From positions 124,001 through 188,000 of the forward strand of contig NZ_JACHJY010000009.1 of assembly GCF_014203895.1 (NCBI RefSeq): a DNA stretch of 64,000 nucleotides. The letters run 5' to 3'. The translations under genes and the position numbers were made by a program. The stretch is from Streptomyces nymphaeiformis. GTDB taxonomy: Bacteria; Actinomycetota; Actinomycetes; Streptomycetales; Streptomycetaceae. The notes beneath the pieces were generated by a model. The model was not told the DNA's origin. It saw only the letters and a list, made by a program, of their open reading frames with translations, and did not search any database. Below, piece by piece: positions 1 through 7,084 of this stretch (its first letter is position 1; each line of letters starts with the position of its first letter).

Positions 1-104
1 TGCGCCAACCGGCGCTTCGGATCAACGCTGCGACCGATCTTCACCGTCCGGGTCCCCGGACTCCCCATGACGTAGACGAACTCCGTCGGCTCCAGATTGG
101 TCAC
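1..104 (-). CDS. GIY-YIG / T5orf172-type nuclease domain protein, partial
   Basis: Only the first 34 codons are in the window; the gene runs off the left edge. The start is a GTG at 104-102 whose last two bases lie within the TGA stop of the upstream XRE-deformylase gene (GTGA overlap), so the two are translationally coupled. The visible peptide contains FVYVMGSPGTRTVKIGRS followed by a D-P-x-x-R-L pattern, which matches the start of GIY-YIG domains of the T5orf172/Mug113 type (V-Y-V-M-G, then V-K-I-G-R-S). The family comprises endonuclease-like proteins, many of phage origin. The catalytic Glu would lie outside the window, so activity cannot be judged. Confidence 0.65.
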   Translation of the reverse strand, partial: MTNLEPTEFVYVMGSPGTRTVKIGRSVDPKRRLA

Positions 105-1585
105 GGCTGCGCCTGCCCGTACTGCCACGTCTTGCCTGTGCCCCGGTACTCGGAGACCGGGATCGGCTCGACGCCGGGCCGCATCTTGGACCGGTAGAGC
201 TGGCCGTGCAGGTGGTCGACCTCGTGGGCGACGAGCCGGGCGTGCCCGCGTTCGAAGATGGTGATCCGCTGCTGGCCGTCGATGTCGGTGTGCTCGACGC
301 TGATCGACATCGGGCGCGGGACCATACCGCGGACGTCGAAGAAGCTGAGGCAGCCTTCGTACTGCTCGTCGAAGCCGCCGGCCTCCTCGATGATCCGAGG
401 GTTGAACAGGGTGATCGCTTCACCCTCCGGCGTGCGGATGATCGCGGCGGCACGGTTGATGCCGATCTGCGGGGCGGCGATGCCCATGCCCTTGCCGAAG
501 TCGTGGACTCCGGCCGCCCGGTCGGCGGCGGAGTTCAGTTCGGCGACCACGCGGCGCGCGTCCTCCGCTTCGTCGGGCAGGGAGAACAGGCGGGCAGGGG
601 TTGTCAGGATCGGGTCGCCCTCCTGGACGATGCCGATCTCCCGCATGCGGCCACTGGCCGTGTCAGCAGTGCTCAGGTGAGTCTCCTTGATCGCTTTGGC
701 CCGGAACTTCCACTCCAAGCGGAAACGGGCGTGAAGAGGTGGTTCCTCCGTACTCCAGGAGAACACGCGCCGCCCGCCCTCTGTGGCCGAACGCACGGGA
801 TTGCGGAAGGGGTTGCCCGTCGCGGTCATCGTCGTCTCGGTGCCCCACACAGCGGGCTCCAGCTCGGCCGGGAAGTCGAGCGACACGCTCAGCCGCTTGG
901 TCGGCAGGCGGACGGCTCGTTGGAACCACTGGCCCCACTTCTCCTGGCCGACCGTGTAGCTGTACTCCAGCCATGCTGACTCGCCGGGGTAGAGCGGGTA
1001 ACGGCCGTCCTCGTTCTCGAAGAGGAGCCAGAGCTCCTTGAACGCGTCCCGGTCATGCTGGACGCGCCAGCCGATCGGCTCGCCGTCGACGCTCGCGCTG
1101 AGCTGGATCTCCTCCCAGGTCAGCGGGTTCTCGCGGTAGTGCGCGTTCGACCGCTCCGGGTCGCCCGGGTAGCGGTCCACCGAGATGCGGATCAGGTAGC
1201 TGGTGATCGGCTCCGTGCCGCCGTTCACCAGCAGTCGCCGCTGCGTCGCCCGGTACACGCGGCCGTCGTAGTACAGCGACGTGTCCTCATGCTCGACAAC
1301 CAGGCTCGTCGGCGGCTCGGGAGCTGGAGCCGGGCGCGGGGCCTCGGTCCGCGGCTTCACGGCCAGCGCCACGAAGGCCCGCCGGATCGCACCGCCGGCC
1401 CGCAGGTGATGGTCCGCCTGTTCGGCGAACTCGCGCGACGGCCGTTGGTGACCGGACTCCACCTTCGAGATGTACGAGGGTGTGTACCCGACCAGTTGCG
1501 CGAGCGCCTTCTGGGACAGGCCGCGCACGTCGCGCCAGCGCTTTAACTCGGCGACGAACTCGTCCGCTAACGCCTGGTCCGCCAT
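101..1585 (-). CDS. XRE HTH - unknown middle domain - peptide deformylase fusion
   Basis: This 494-residue protein has three parts. Residues about 12-66 are an XRE/Cro helix-turn-helix (L-S-Q-K-A-L-A-Q-L-V then Y-I-S-K-V-E-S-G). Residues about 100-300 are a beta-rich region I do not recognise. Residues about 315-465 are a peptide deformylase with all three metal/catalytic motifs intact: GMGIAAPQIG (about 366-375), EGCLS (about 410-414) and HEVDH (about 454-458). Deformylase removes the N-formyl group from nascent proteins at the ribosome; here it is tied to a DNA-binding domain. ATG start at 1585. Three GTGAGTG repeats just upstream suggest autoregulation. It overlaps a GIY-YIG gene by 4 bases. 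Host-takeover, decoy or defence roles are possible but unproven. Confidence 0.85.
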   Translation of the reverse strand: MADQALADEFVAELKRWRDVRGLSQKALAQLVGYTPSYISKVESGHQRPSREFAEQADHHLRAGGAIRRAFVALAVKPRTEAPRPAPAPEPPTSLVVEHEDTSLYYDGRVYRATQRRLLVNGGTEPITSYLIRISVDRYPGDPERSNAHYRENPLTWEEIQLSASVDGEPIGWRVQHDRDAFKELWLLFENEDGRYPLYPGESAWLEYSYTVGQEKWGQWFQRAVRLPTKRLSVSLDFPAELEPAVWGTETTMTATGNPFRNPVRSATEGGRRVFSWSTEEPPLHARFRLEWKFRAKAIKETHLSTADTASGRMREIGIVQEGDPILTTPARLFSLPDEAEDARRVVAELNSAADRAAGVHDFGKGMGIAAPQIGINRAAAIIRTPEGEAITLFNPRIIEEAGGFDEQYEGCLSFFDVRGMVPRPMSISVEHTDIDGQQRITIFERGHARLVAHEVDHLHGQLYRSKMRPGVEPIPVSEYRGTGKTWQYGQAQP

Positions 1586-1596
1586 GGCGTCCCCCT

Positions 1597-1620
1597 GTGA
1601 GTGTGAGTGCGGTGTGAGTG
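1597..1620. promoter_or_regulatory. three GTGAGTG direct repeats upstream of the XRE-deformylase gene
   Basis: GTGAGTG occurs at 1597-1603, 1603-1609 and 1614-1620 (CACTCAC as read by the downstream minus-strand gene). The repeats lie 12-35 bases before the ATG at 1585. That position suits an operator for the XRE domain encoded by the gene. Inference from position and repetition only. Confidence 0.4.
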
Positions 1621-1688
1621 AACGGCATTCAACCTGCCGTCACGGTGGCGCCTCGCGATGTCCTAGCGGCGAAGGCGGGAAGGCCCCG

Positions 1689-1712
1689 CCTCGCCAACCG
1701 CGAAAGGCGAGG
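1689..1712 (-). terminator. possible hairpin after the minus-strand RHH gene
   Basis: CCTCGCC (1689-1695) pairs with GGCGAGG (1706-1712) across a 10-base loop, directly beyond the stop of the gene ending at 1717. There is no U-tract, which is common for Streptomyces terminators. Weak evidence. Confidence 0.3.
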
Positions 1713-1716
1713 TCGA

Positions 1717-1926
1717 CTACGAGTCGGACTGCTGCAACCGCCGGAGAACCTCGGGATCCGGCCGTCGTGGAAGCTCGTCCGTCTCGTGCGTGAGCCATCG
1801 AAGGAACGCACAGATGTGCGCATTGAGGTTGGAGTCCACCGCCTTTGCCGCCTTAAGTGCCTGGTCAAACAGCTCAGGCTCAGGGCGGTAAGTGCGGGTC
1901 TGTTTCTTGTGGACTCCACGAGGCAT
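1717..1926 (-). CDS. small ribbon-helix-helix-like DNA-binding protein
   Basis: A 69-residue protein starts at the ATG at 1926. Its central part (R-T-Y-R-P-E-P-E-L-F-D-Q-A, then D-S-N-L-N-A-H-I-C-A-F-L-R-W-L) has the short strand plus two helices expected of Arc/MetJ/CopG-type proteins, including the N-A-H-I-x-x-F-L-R-W segment seen in small proteins of Streptomyces integrative elements. It is divergent from the long forward operon starting at 2111, with palindromes in between, so it is a plausible repressor of that operon and of itself. Longer upstream starts in the same frame lack support. Confidence 0.6.
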   Translation of the reverse strand: MPRGVHKKQTRTYRPEPELFDQALKAAKAVDSNLNAHICAFLRWLTHETDELPRRPDPEVLRRLQQSDS

Positions 1927-1951
1927 GGCGAAATCTTCGCATGGTGGATTG

Positions 1952-1992
1952 CCACCAGTCCAGTGCTGTGGCACTGTGGTGGACGTCCACCA
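1952..1992. promoter_or_regulatory. operator-like palindromes between divergent genes
   Basis: Positions 1977-1992 form a perfect 16-base palindrome (TGGTGGACGTCCACCA). It overlaps a second inverted repeat at 1952-1982 (CCACCA...AGTGC-TGTG-GCACT...TGGTGG). Both lie between the RHH-like gene (start 1926, minus strand) and the first gene of the forward operon (2111). The arrangement suits a shared operator; the protein that binds it is unknown. Confidence 0.45.
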
Positions 1993-2110
1993 GGGGACGC
2001 CTTCCACCGGCCTCTGATGGCAGAACGCAAAACTGCCCCGAACCCGGGCTTCCACACACCGGGTATCTCGGGGCAGCCGACCGAAACCTTGATGCAACCA
2101 AGGAGTGGTC

Positions 2111-2434
2111 ATGGCCCATCTTGCCATGCGTAATGGCGCGGACGGCGAAGCCTCCGCGAACACCCTCACCGTCGACCGCCTGCTCTCGGCCCCGCTGTCG
2201 AAGCTGCTGGCCGAGGTCAACGCCGAGATCGTCGACACATCGGTGACCGACGAGTCGTTCTTCGGTCAGGTCGTGAAGCCCCGTACCGGCACCGCGCTGC
2301 TGTGCATGCCGACCGGCCGCTCGGCCTTCGAGCGTGACACGGTCGCCCGGATCCTGGTCGGCAAGCTGGTTGGCGCCCCGATGCGCCCGGTCCCGCCGTC
2401 GCTGGACGTCCGTACCTACGGCGGCACGAAGTGA
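2111..2434 (+). CDS. hypothetical protein, first gene of the early operon
   Basis: A 107-residue protein of unknown function. ATG at 2111 is preceded by AAGGAG at a good distance, so it is preferred over the in-frame start at 2105. The sequence is soluble and mixed alpha/beta, with a Leu-rich helix early (V-D-R-L-L-S-A-P-L-S-K-L-L) and a Pro-rich tail. No membrane segment or known motif was seen. It opens a run of small genes that overlap by 1-4 bases, implying one long polycistronic mRNA controlled from the 1927-2110 region. Confidence 0.7.
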   Translation: MAHLAMRNGADGEASANTLTVDRLLSAPLSKLLAEVNAEIVDTSVTDESFFGQVVKPRTGTALLCMPTGRSAFERDTVARILVGKLVGAPMRPVPPSLDVRTYGGTK

Positions 2435-2607
2435 GCGCCCCCGCGGTCGAGGCCGCGACCGTTGTCTCGCAGCGTCGCCGGATCGCTGTCGGCAAGAAGG
2501 TCGGCCGCGGCCCGTTCGTGGTCGAGATGTCGGAGGCCGACAAGGCCGCGCACGCCGCCGCCTCGCACGTCCGCACCGCCCCCGGCACGCAGCGGAGGGC
2601 CGCCTGA
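2431..2607 (+). CDS. hypothetical small basic protein
   Basis: GTG at 2431 overlaps the TGA of the previous gene (GTGA). The 58-residue product is basic and Ala-rich (S-Q-R-R-R-I-A-V-G-K-K-V-G-R-G). No family is recognised. The overlap at both ends (next ATG shares the A of this TGA) and codon use typical of its neighbours support a real gene. Confidence 0.55.
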   Translation: MSAPAVEAATVVSQRRRIAVGKKVGRGPFVVEMSEADKAAHAAASHVRTAPGTQRRAA

Positions 2608-2822
2608 TGGCCGGCTCCTTCTCCCCGCTGTTCGACCCCGACCGCGACGGCCTCGGGTACATCCCGCCTCTCGATCAGGCGATCGAGAGGGCCCGCGAGA
2701 CCCTCGCCGAGAAGGGGTCGGCGAACCTGCACGACGGCGACGAGATGATCCGCGCCGCCTACGGTCTCGCCCACGTGCTCGCCAGCCTGCTCGACGCCCT
2801 CGACGCGGACCGGGCCCGGTGA
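2607..2822 (+). CDS. hypothetical small acidic protein
   Basis: ATG at 2607 overlaps the preceding TGA. The 71-residue product is acidic and helical (I-E-R-A-R-E-T-L-A, then A-H-V-L-A-S-L-L-D-A-L-D), with no membrane segment and no recognised domain. It lies in the chain of overlapping early genes. Confidence 0.6.
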   Translation: MAGSFSPLFDPDRDGLGYIPPLDQAIERARETLAEKGSANLHDGDEMIRAAYGLAHVLASLLDALDADRAR

Positions 2823-2956
2823 TCGCCGTGGACTGGGCGCAGGAGATCGCCGACCGGGTCCTCGCTGAGGAGACCGCCCGCCGTATGGAGGCCGCACAGC
2901 AGGCCGCCGCTGATGCGGAGGCCGCCCGCCTCGCTGCTGAGAACGGTGGCCGGTGA
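2819..2956 (+). CDS. hypothetical 45-residue helical protein
   Basis: GTG at 2819 overlaps the TGA of the preceding gene. The product is a single predicted amphipathic helix rich in Ala and Glu (E-E-T-A-R-R-M-E-A-A-Q-Q-A-A-A). Such short helical peptides recur in actinophage early operons. Overlap at both ends is the main support. Confidence 0.5.
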   Translation: MIAVDWAQEIADRVLAEETARRMEAAQQAAADAEAARLAAENGGR

Positions 2957-3306
2957 TGGCCCTCTACACCGGCACGCTGCCGACCCGGCTCCTGAACGAC
3001 CAGCAGATCCGGCCGTCGGAGTACCGCAAGTGGAAGCATGCGGCCGACCGGTTCGAGCGTCGCGACAAGGACCGCAAGGTCTTGGACGGTCTGAAGGTGT
3101 CGATCCCGGCTGATGGGCTGCTGGAGCCGATTCTTCTCGGTGTCGATGACCGCTACCACGACGTGCGCGTCTCGGATGGTCACCATCGTGCGGTCGCTTT
3201 GATGCAGCTCGGTGTCGCCGAGTTCCGCTTCCGCTGGTGCTGGATTCGCGCCTACCGCGTCGAGCACGCCCGGGACCCGTTCCCGTACCACCTGCTGGGC
3301 CTGTAG
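2953..3306 (+). CDS. ParB/sulfiredoxin-like (ParBc) domain protein
   Basis: A 117-residue protein starts at GTG 2953 (GTGA overlap) or ATG 2956. It has the ParBc pattern of a loop then D-G-H-H-R-A-V-A-L-M-Q-L-G, comparable to the G-E-R-R/G-H-H-R nucleotide-binding motif, preceded by D-G-L-L-E-P-I-L-L-G-V. No partner helix-turn-helix is attached, so this is a lone ParBc domain. In phages these serve in partition, transcription control or nuclease roles. Assignment rests on the motif and predicted alpha/beta order. Confidence 0.6.
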   Translation: MMALYTGTLPTRLLNDQQIRPSEYRKWKHAADRFERRDKDRKVLDGLKVSIPADGLLEPILLGVDDRYHDVRVSDGHHRAVALMQLGVAEFRFRWCWIRAYRVEHARDPFPYHLLGL

Positions 3307-3322
3307 GTCCGCCCCTCTACTG

Positions 3323-3361
3323 CCGGGGCCGGCAGTCCATCCCCCTGCTGACCGGCCCCGG
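3323..3361. repeat. intergenic hairpin, leader module copy A
   Basis: CCGGGGCCGG (3323-3332) pairs perfectly with CCGGCCCCGG (3352-3361). It is followed by GCGCTCCACCC..ACC..TCCCGCAC and the ribosome-binding site of the gene at 3408. A near copy of this stretch precedes the gene at 3680, so a leader module seems duplicated. Confidence 0.5.
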
Positions 3362-3407
3362 CGCTCCACCCCACCCTTCCCGCACCTCTGCCACGAGGAG
3401 ATTCGCC

Positions 3408-3584
3408 ATGCCCAAGTGGGCGTTCCGTGCCACCAGCCGCAGCGGCCAGCCGGTCAACCCGATCACCAAGGCGCCGACCGACGAGATCACCGTGCACAGC
3501 GAGGACGACCTCAACCGGCGTCTCGCCGTCGCCGAGAACGACCCCCGCGACCTCGAGGTCGAGATCCGCCGCCTCGCCGACTGA
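3408..3584 (+). CDS. hypothetical protein, 58 residues
   Basis: ATG at 3408 follows GAGGAG at 7 bases. The small soluble protein opens with W-A-F-R-A-T-S-R-S-G-Q-P-V and ends in an acidic helix (D-D-L-N-R-R-L-A-V-A-E-N-D). No family recognised. It is preceded by the hairpin leader module rather than by a gene overlap, so it may be expressed separately from the upstream run. Confidence 0.6.
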   Translation: MPKWAFRATSRSGQPVNPITKAPTDEITVHSEDDLNRRLAVAENDPRDLEVEIRRLAD

Positions 3585-3592
3585 CCCGTCCA

Positions 3593-3638
3593 GCCCCGGA
3601 CCCGGCATGACGCTGCCGGATCGGATCCGGCCCGGGGC
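3593..3638. repeat. intergenic nested hairpin, leader module copy B
   Basis: Outer stem GCCCCGG (3593-3599) pairs with CCGGGGC (3632-3638); an inner stem CCGGCA/TGCCGG lies at 3602-3619. It is followed by GGCGCTCCACCC-ACC-TCCCGCAC, nearly the same sequence that follows copy A, then by the ribosome-binding site of the gene at 3680. Confidence 0.45.
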
Positions 3639-3679
3639 GCTCCACCCGACCATCCCGCACATCCCGAAGGAGCCCAGTC

Positions 3680-3913
3680 ATGTCCGCTCTCGTCCTGATC
3701 CCGTCCGATGGCCCGTCCGAGCAGGAGCTCGCCGAGATCGAGGCCGGCCTGCGCGCCAGCGTCGTCACCGACTTCCTGGCCGCCCAGCGCGCCGGTGACC
3801 GGCTCGGCATGTTCGCCGCCGAGCACTTGGCCGAGCGGATCGACGAGTCCACCCCCGACGGGCCGCAGCTCCGCGACGAGCTCGACGCCCTCCGCCGCAC
3901 CGCCGCAGCCTGA
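3680..3913 (+). CDS. hypothetical acidic helical protein
   Basis: ATG at 3680 with AAGGAG upstream. The 77-residue product is acidic and mostly helical (S-E-Q-E-L-A-E-I-E-A-G-L, then Q-L-R-D-E-L-D-A-L-R-R-T). Unknown function. Its stop overlaps the start of the next gene. Confidence 0.6.
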   Translation: MSALVLIPSDGPSEQELAEIEAGLRASVVTDFLAAQRAGDRLGMFAAEHLAERIDESTPDGPQLRDELDALRRTAAA

Positions 3914-4062
3914 TGGTCACCGCCGACCAGGCCATCGCCGCCGCCGCTGAAGCCGTGGCGATCGTCGCCGCCAAGCGCCACGGGGCCGACGACCAGGCGC
4001 AGGTCGACGCCCTGCTCGACGCCACCGCCCTCATCGCCCGCGACGTCCGAGAGGACACCTGA
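3913..4062 (+). CDS. hypothetical 49-residue protein
   Basis: ATG at 3913 shares its A with the preceding TGA, and its TGA overlaps the ATG at 4062. The product is Ala-rich and helical with no recognised motif. It is supported by overlap on both sides. Confidence 0.5.
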   Translation: MVTADQAIAAAAEAVAIVAAKRHGADDQAQVDALLDATALIARDVREDT

Positions 4063-4580
4063 TGCAGATCACCTCCTACAAGCTCGACGCCAGGCATCAG
4101 CCCGGCTTCGCCCGAGTCGAGGCCGTCGCCGACAACTGCTCCGGCATCGTGATCAGGGAACTCAACGAGGGCACCGGCCACGTAGAGATCCGTGTCACGA
4201 ACCGGCGGCACTTCGCCGAGGCCGTCATAGTGGCTGAGCAGCAGGCCATCGGTGTCACTCACAAGCCACTACTGAGCGATGGCTACGACGCCTGGGGATT
4301 CACCACCGTCTCCAGCCGCGGTTCGGTCCTCCTGATCGACGTCGAGTCCTGTCGCACCACCCGCGAGATCGACCGGACCCTCATCCACGAGTTGGTCCAC
4401 GCTGCCCAGTTCCGCCGCCCCGGCGTCCGTGACCTGGTCATCGCGGGGCTCCACAACAACTACGGCGTCCATCAGCTGAGTCGGGCCGAGGCGAAGCGTC
4501 TGAACCGGCAGATCGCCGGCCGTGAGCGCGAAGCCGCCCGCCTCGAACGCTTCGCCCGCCAGCTCCGCAACTTCCACTGA
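4062..4580 (+). CDS. putative HExxH zinc metallopeptidase-like protein
   Basis: A 172-residue protein with TLIHELVHAAQF at about residues 106-117, a zincin H-E-x-x-H motif set in a hydrophobic helix. A third ligand is not obvious; His and Glu residues lie 25-40 residues downstream (G-V-H-Q-L-S-R-A-E). There is no signal peptide or membrane segment, so it would act in the cytoplasm. The last 40 residues form a basic helix (R-E-R-E-A-A-R-L-E-R-F-A-R-Q-L). The start overlaps the preceding stop. A role in cutting host or phage regulators is conceivable but inferred; the motif could also be structural. Confidence 0.55.
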   Translation: MQITSYKLDARHQPGFARVEAVADNCSGIVIRELNEGTGHVEIRVTNRRHFAEAVIVAEQQAIGVTHKPLLSDGYDAWGFTTVSSRGSVLLIDVESCRTTREIDRTLIHELVHAAQFRRPGVRDLVIAGLHNNYGVHQLSRAEAKRLNRQIAGREREAARLERFARQLRNFH

Positions 4581-4597
4581 CCCGAAAGGAGCCCGTC

Positions 4598-4897
4598 ATG
4601 GGCTACCGCATCTCCCACAACGGCACCGAGTCGACGCTGTCCTACCTCCAGATCGAGCAGCTCGGCGTCGAGGTGAAGCGCGCCGCTAGCACCTTCGGAT
4701 GGATGACGCTGCGCCCCCTGTTCGCCCCGAGCCGCGACGGCTACATGGAGATCGACGCCGCGCAGGCCGCCAAGCACGGCAAGGCGCTCCTGAAGGTCGC
4801 CGGCAAGCTGCCCGACGGCTGGGACCGGATCGCCCGCCGGATCGGAGAGTCCGCCGAGCGCGCCGCTCGTGCCAACGAGCCGTGGGTGTGGTCCTGA
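4598..4897 (+). CDS. hypothetical protein, 99 residues
   Basis: ATG at 4598 follows AAAGGAG. The product begins M-G-Y-R-I-S-H-N-G and has an Ala/Lys-rich centre and a helical basic segment (W-D-R-I-A-R-R-I-G-E-S-A-E-R-A-A-R). It resembles small proteins often found in Streptomyces integrative elements, but I cannot name a function. Its TGA overlaps the ATG of the next gene. Confidence 0.6.
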   Translation: MGYRISHNGTESTLSYLQIEQLGVEVKRAASTFGWMTLRPLFAPSRDGYMEIDAAQAAKHGKALLKVAGKLPDGWDRIARRIGESAERAARANEPWVWS

Positions 4898-5448
4898 TGG
4901 GCAGCGTGTGGCGTGACGCCCAGTCGATCGCCGACCTCGGCCGGACGATGGCCGACTGGCTGGAGGGTCGGATCCCTGCCCGGCCCGGCTACTTCGACAG
5001 CCGACCCGACACCGAGACCAGCCGGCTCATCACGACGCTGGCCGTCCTGAACCGGGCCGGGTTCGTCACCGTCGACAGCCAGCCCGGCGAGGAAGGCCCC
5101 GGATACGACGGCGCCCACTGGCGACAGAAGGCCTACGTCGAGGGCTACATCGACGACCGGGGCCCGCTCCTGCCGAAGATCCTGCGGGCTGCCGACACCA
5201 ACGGGCTGAGCGTGATCCGCGCCAGCCGGAAGCCTGCGGTGCCGGTCCCGTTCGCCGACCGAGACGGCCAGCCGGTTGCCGGGATCACGACCAAGTACCC
5301 GCGCAACCAGCTCGCCCGCGAATGGGACGGCATCGGCCGCCGCGCGTTCCGCGACCTCCGCGCCCACAGCGTCCATCTGATCGCCTACGACCCGGTCTGG
5401 GGCCGTGATGACCGGCTGTGGACCGCGCTGATGGGGGCGGTCCGGTGA
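4897..5448 (+). CDS. conserved Streptomyces protein (DUF6919-like)
   Basis: ATG at 4897 overlaps the preceding stop; longer upstream readings in this frame are shadows. The 183-residue protein has W-R-D-A-Q-S-I-A-D-L-G-R-T-M-A-D-W-L-E-G, N-R-A-G-F-V-T-V-D-S-Q-P-G and W-R-Q-K-A-Y-V-E-G-Y, a pattern I associate with a family of unknown function common in Streptomyces accessory DNA (possibly DUF6919). Its biochemical role is unknown. The GTG of the next gene overlaps its stop. Confidence 0.65.
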   Translation: MGSVWRDAQSIADLGRTMADWLEGRIPARPGYFDSRPDTETSRLITTLAVLNRAGFVTVDSQPGEEGPGYDGAHWRQKAYVEGYIDDRGPLLPKILRAADTNGLSVIRASRKPAVPVPFADRDGQPVAGITTKYPRNQLAREWDGIGRRAFRDLRAHSVHLIAYDPVWGRDDRLWTALMGAVR

Positions 5449-5663
5449 GCCTCGGCTGGCTGATCGGTCTCACCCGCGCCCGCGTCTTCCTGATCTTCAC
5501 CGGCCTGGCGTGGCTCGTCGGGCTTCAGGTCCCGTTCCTCACCCGCCTCGCTCTCGTCGTCCTCGCCGGGGCTGCTGTCACCTTCGACGGCTTCCTCGAC
5601 ACCCAGCGGACCCGCACTCCAACCCAGACCACCACCATCCCGCCGCAGCGCACCCCCGCCTAA
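5445..5663 (+). CDS. small membrane protein
   Basis: GTG at 5445 (GTGA overlap). The 72-residue protein has two hydrophobic segments, about residues 8-28 (V-F-L-I-F-T-G-L-A-W-L-V-G-L) and 30-48 (L-A-L-V-V-L-A-G-A-A-V-T-F), and a Thr/Pro-rich hydrophilic tail. Its place just before the large membrane protein and the DNA translocase recalls the small Spd membrane proteins of Streptomyces conjugative elements. That link is by position only. Confidence 0.6.
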   Translation: MSLGWLIGLTRARVFLIFTGLAWLVGLQVPFLTRLALVVLAGAAVTFDGFLDTQRTRTPTQTTTIPPQRTPA

Positions 5664-5684
5664 CCCCCGAAAGGACTGATTGCC

Positions 5685-7073
5685 GTGAGCAGCAGCTACC
5701 GCTCCTGGGAGGAGCGCGAGGCCGACGCCACGAAGACCCGCGCTGAAGCGGCCCTCCTCGCAGCTCAGGCCGAAGCTGCCAAGCAGGACCTCGGCGCCGG
5801 CGCGGCTAAGACCGCGACCGAGCAGCTCGCCGAGCAGGTCAAGCAGGCCCGGCTTCGCAAGCAGCTCACCGCCGTCGAGGACGACGCAGCCGATGACCAG
5901 GCCGAGCGCGACGAGCGCCGCCGCGAAGCCGCCCTCGACAAGGGCGTCGTCTTCAAGCGGCTCGTCACCGTCATCTTCGTCCTCGGGCTTCTCGCCTCCC
6001 TTCCGTCCCTGGTCATGTACTTCCTGGGGCTCCGCGCCGAGGATGGCCCCGACGAGCCGGCCCTCTACCTGCTACCGGTGCCGTTCTTCCTGGAGCTCCT
6101 CGCCTTCACCGCGGTCAAGGGCACCCAGTGGGCCGTGCGGAAGGGCTTCGCCCGCTGGCCGTTCTGGATCCTCACCGCGGTACTCGCCGGGTTCGCCGGG
6201 CTCATCAACGGCTCCAAGGGCGCTGAGCTGTTCGGCCCGATCGCTGGCCTCGCCCTCGCGGCCACTTCGATCGTCGGCCCGGTCCTCGTTGAGGTCCGCG
6301 AGATCATCGAGGCCCGGACCGCCGGCGACAACAGGGACGCCGCGCAGCGTGCCGCCGACAAGGCCAAGGCCCGAGCCGAGGCCGCGGCGGCGAAGGGGAA
6401 GCAGCAGCGGGAGCGCCGGCAGGACGCCGACCGCAAGACGATGTTCCCGAAGCAGTTCGAGGCGTACCTGCGGATCCTCGCGTCCGTCCCGGCTGGTGCA
6501 CTCGACCGTGACGAGGCGTGGAAGGAGGCCCGGCTCGCGGTCGAGTACCCGGAGGTTCACGACCGACTGCTGACCCTCCTGTCCCTGCCCGGCATCATCT
6601 CCCGGTCCGCAGCGCTCGCCGACGCGTGGCGTGACGTCCAGGGCGGCCCGCTCGGCGTCACCGCCGACGTCCTCGACCGACGGCTTGGCGCCGAGCGGGC
6701 TCTGGCCGACGTGATGACGGCCGCTGAGATGACCCCCGAGCGCGTCGCCGTCGACCTCTTCCTCGCCGACCTGTTCCCGACCCGAACGGGAGGCGACGAC
6801 GGCCCCGCTGGCGCCGTTACCGGGAAGGGCCCCCAGGGGCCGTCCAAGACGCCCGGAGCCCTTGGGGGTAAAGGGAAGCGGCCGGTTCGCCAGCAGCCCG
6901 CAGAAGAGGCCGTGAAGCCTCTCGAAGCTGCCCACATCGAGCAGGTCGAGAAGCTCGCCGAAGCCCTCGGCGGCACTGACCGTCTCAGCGTCCGCAAGAT
7001 TCGCGAGGCCGTCGGCTGCCGCACCGAGTACGCGATCCGCCTCCGAGACACCGTCCAGTCCGAGCAGAGCTGA
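5685..7073 (+). CDS. multi-pass membrane protein of conjugative-element type
   Basis: A 462-residue protein starts at GTG 5685. Residues 1-80 are a charged coiled-coil-like region (repeated A-E-A-A, Q-V-K-Q-A-R-L-R-K-Q-L). Four membrane helices follow at about 88-115, 126-146, 158-175 and 182-203, then a second charged helix (A-D-K-A-K-A-R-A-E-A-A-A-A-K) and a C-terminal soluble domain with a helix-turn-helix-like end (S-V-R-K-I-R-E-A-V-G-C-R-T-E-Y). It sits 11 bases before the translocase gene. The layout resembles DUF2637/Spd-type membrane proteins of actinomycete ICEs. A role anchoring or assisting the translocase is inferred. Confidence 0.65.
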   Translation: MSSSYRSWEEREADATKTRAEAALLAAQAEAAKQDLGAGAAKTATEQLAEQVKQARLRKQLTAVEDDAADDQAERDERRREAALDKGVVFKRLVTVIFVLGLLASLPSLVMYFLGLRAEDGPDEPALYLLPVPFFLELLAFTAVKGTQWAVRKGFARWPFWILTAVLAGFAGLINGSKGAELFGPIAGLALAATSIVGPVLVEVREIIEARTAGDNRDAAQRAADKAKARAEAAAAKGKQQRERRQDADRKTMFPKQFEAYLRILASVPAGALDRDEAWKEARLAVEYPEVHDRLLTLLSLPGIISRSAALADAWRDVQGGPLGVTADVLDRRLGAERALADVMTAAEMTPERVAVDLFLADLFPTRTGGDDGPAGAVTGKGPQGPSKTPGALGGKGKRPVRQQPAEEAVKPLEAAHIEQVEKLAEALGGTDRLSVRKIREAVGCRTEYAIRLRDTVQSEQS

Positions 7074-7084
7074 GGACCACGACC

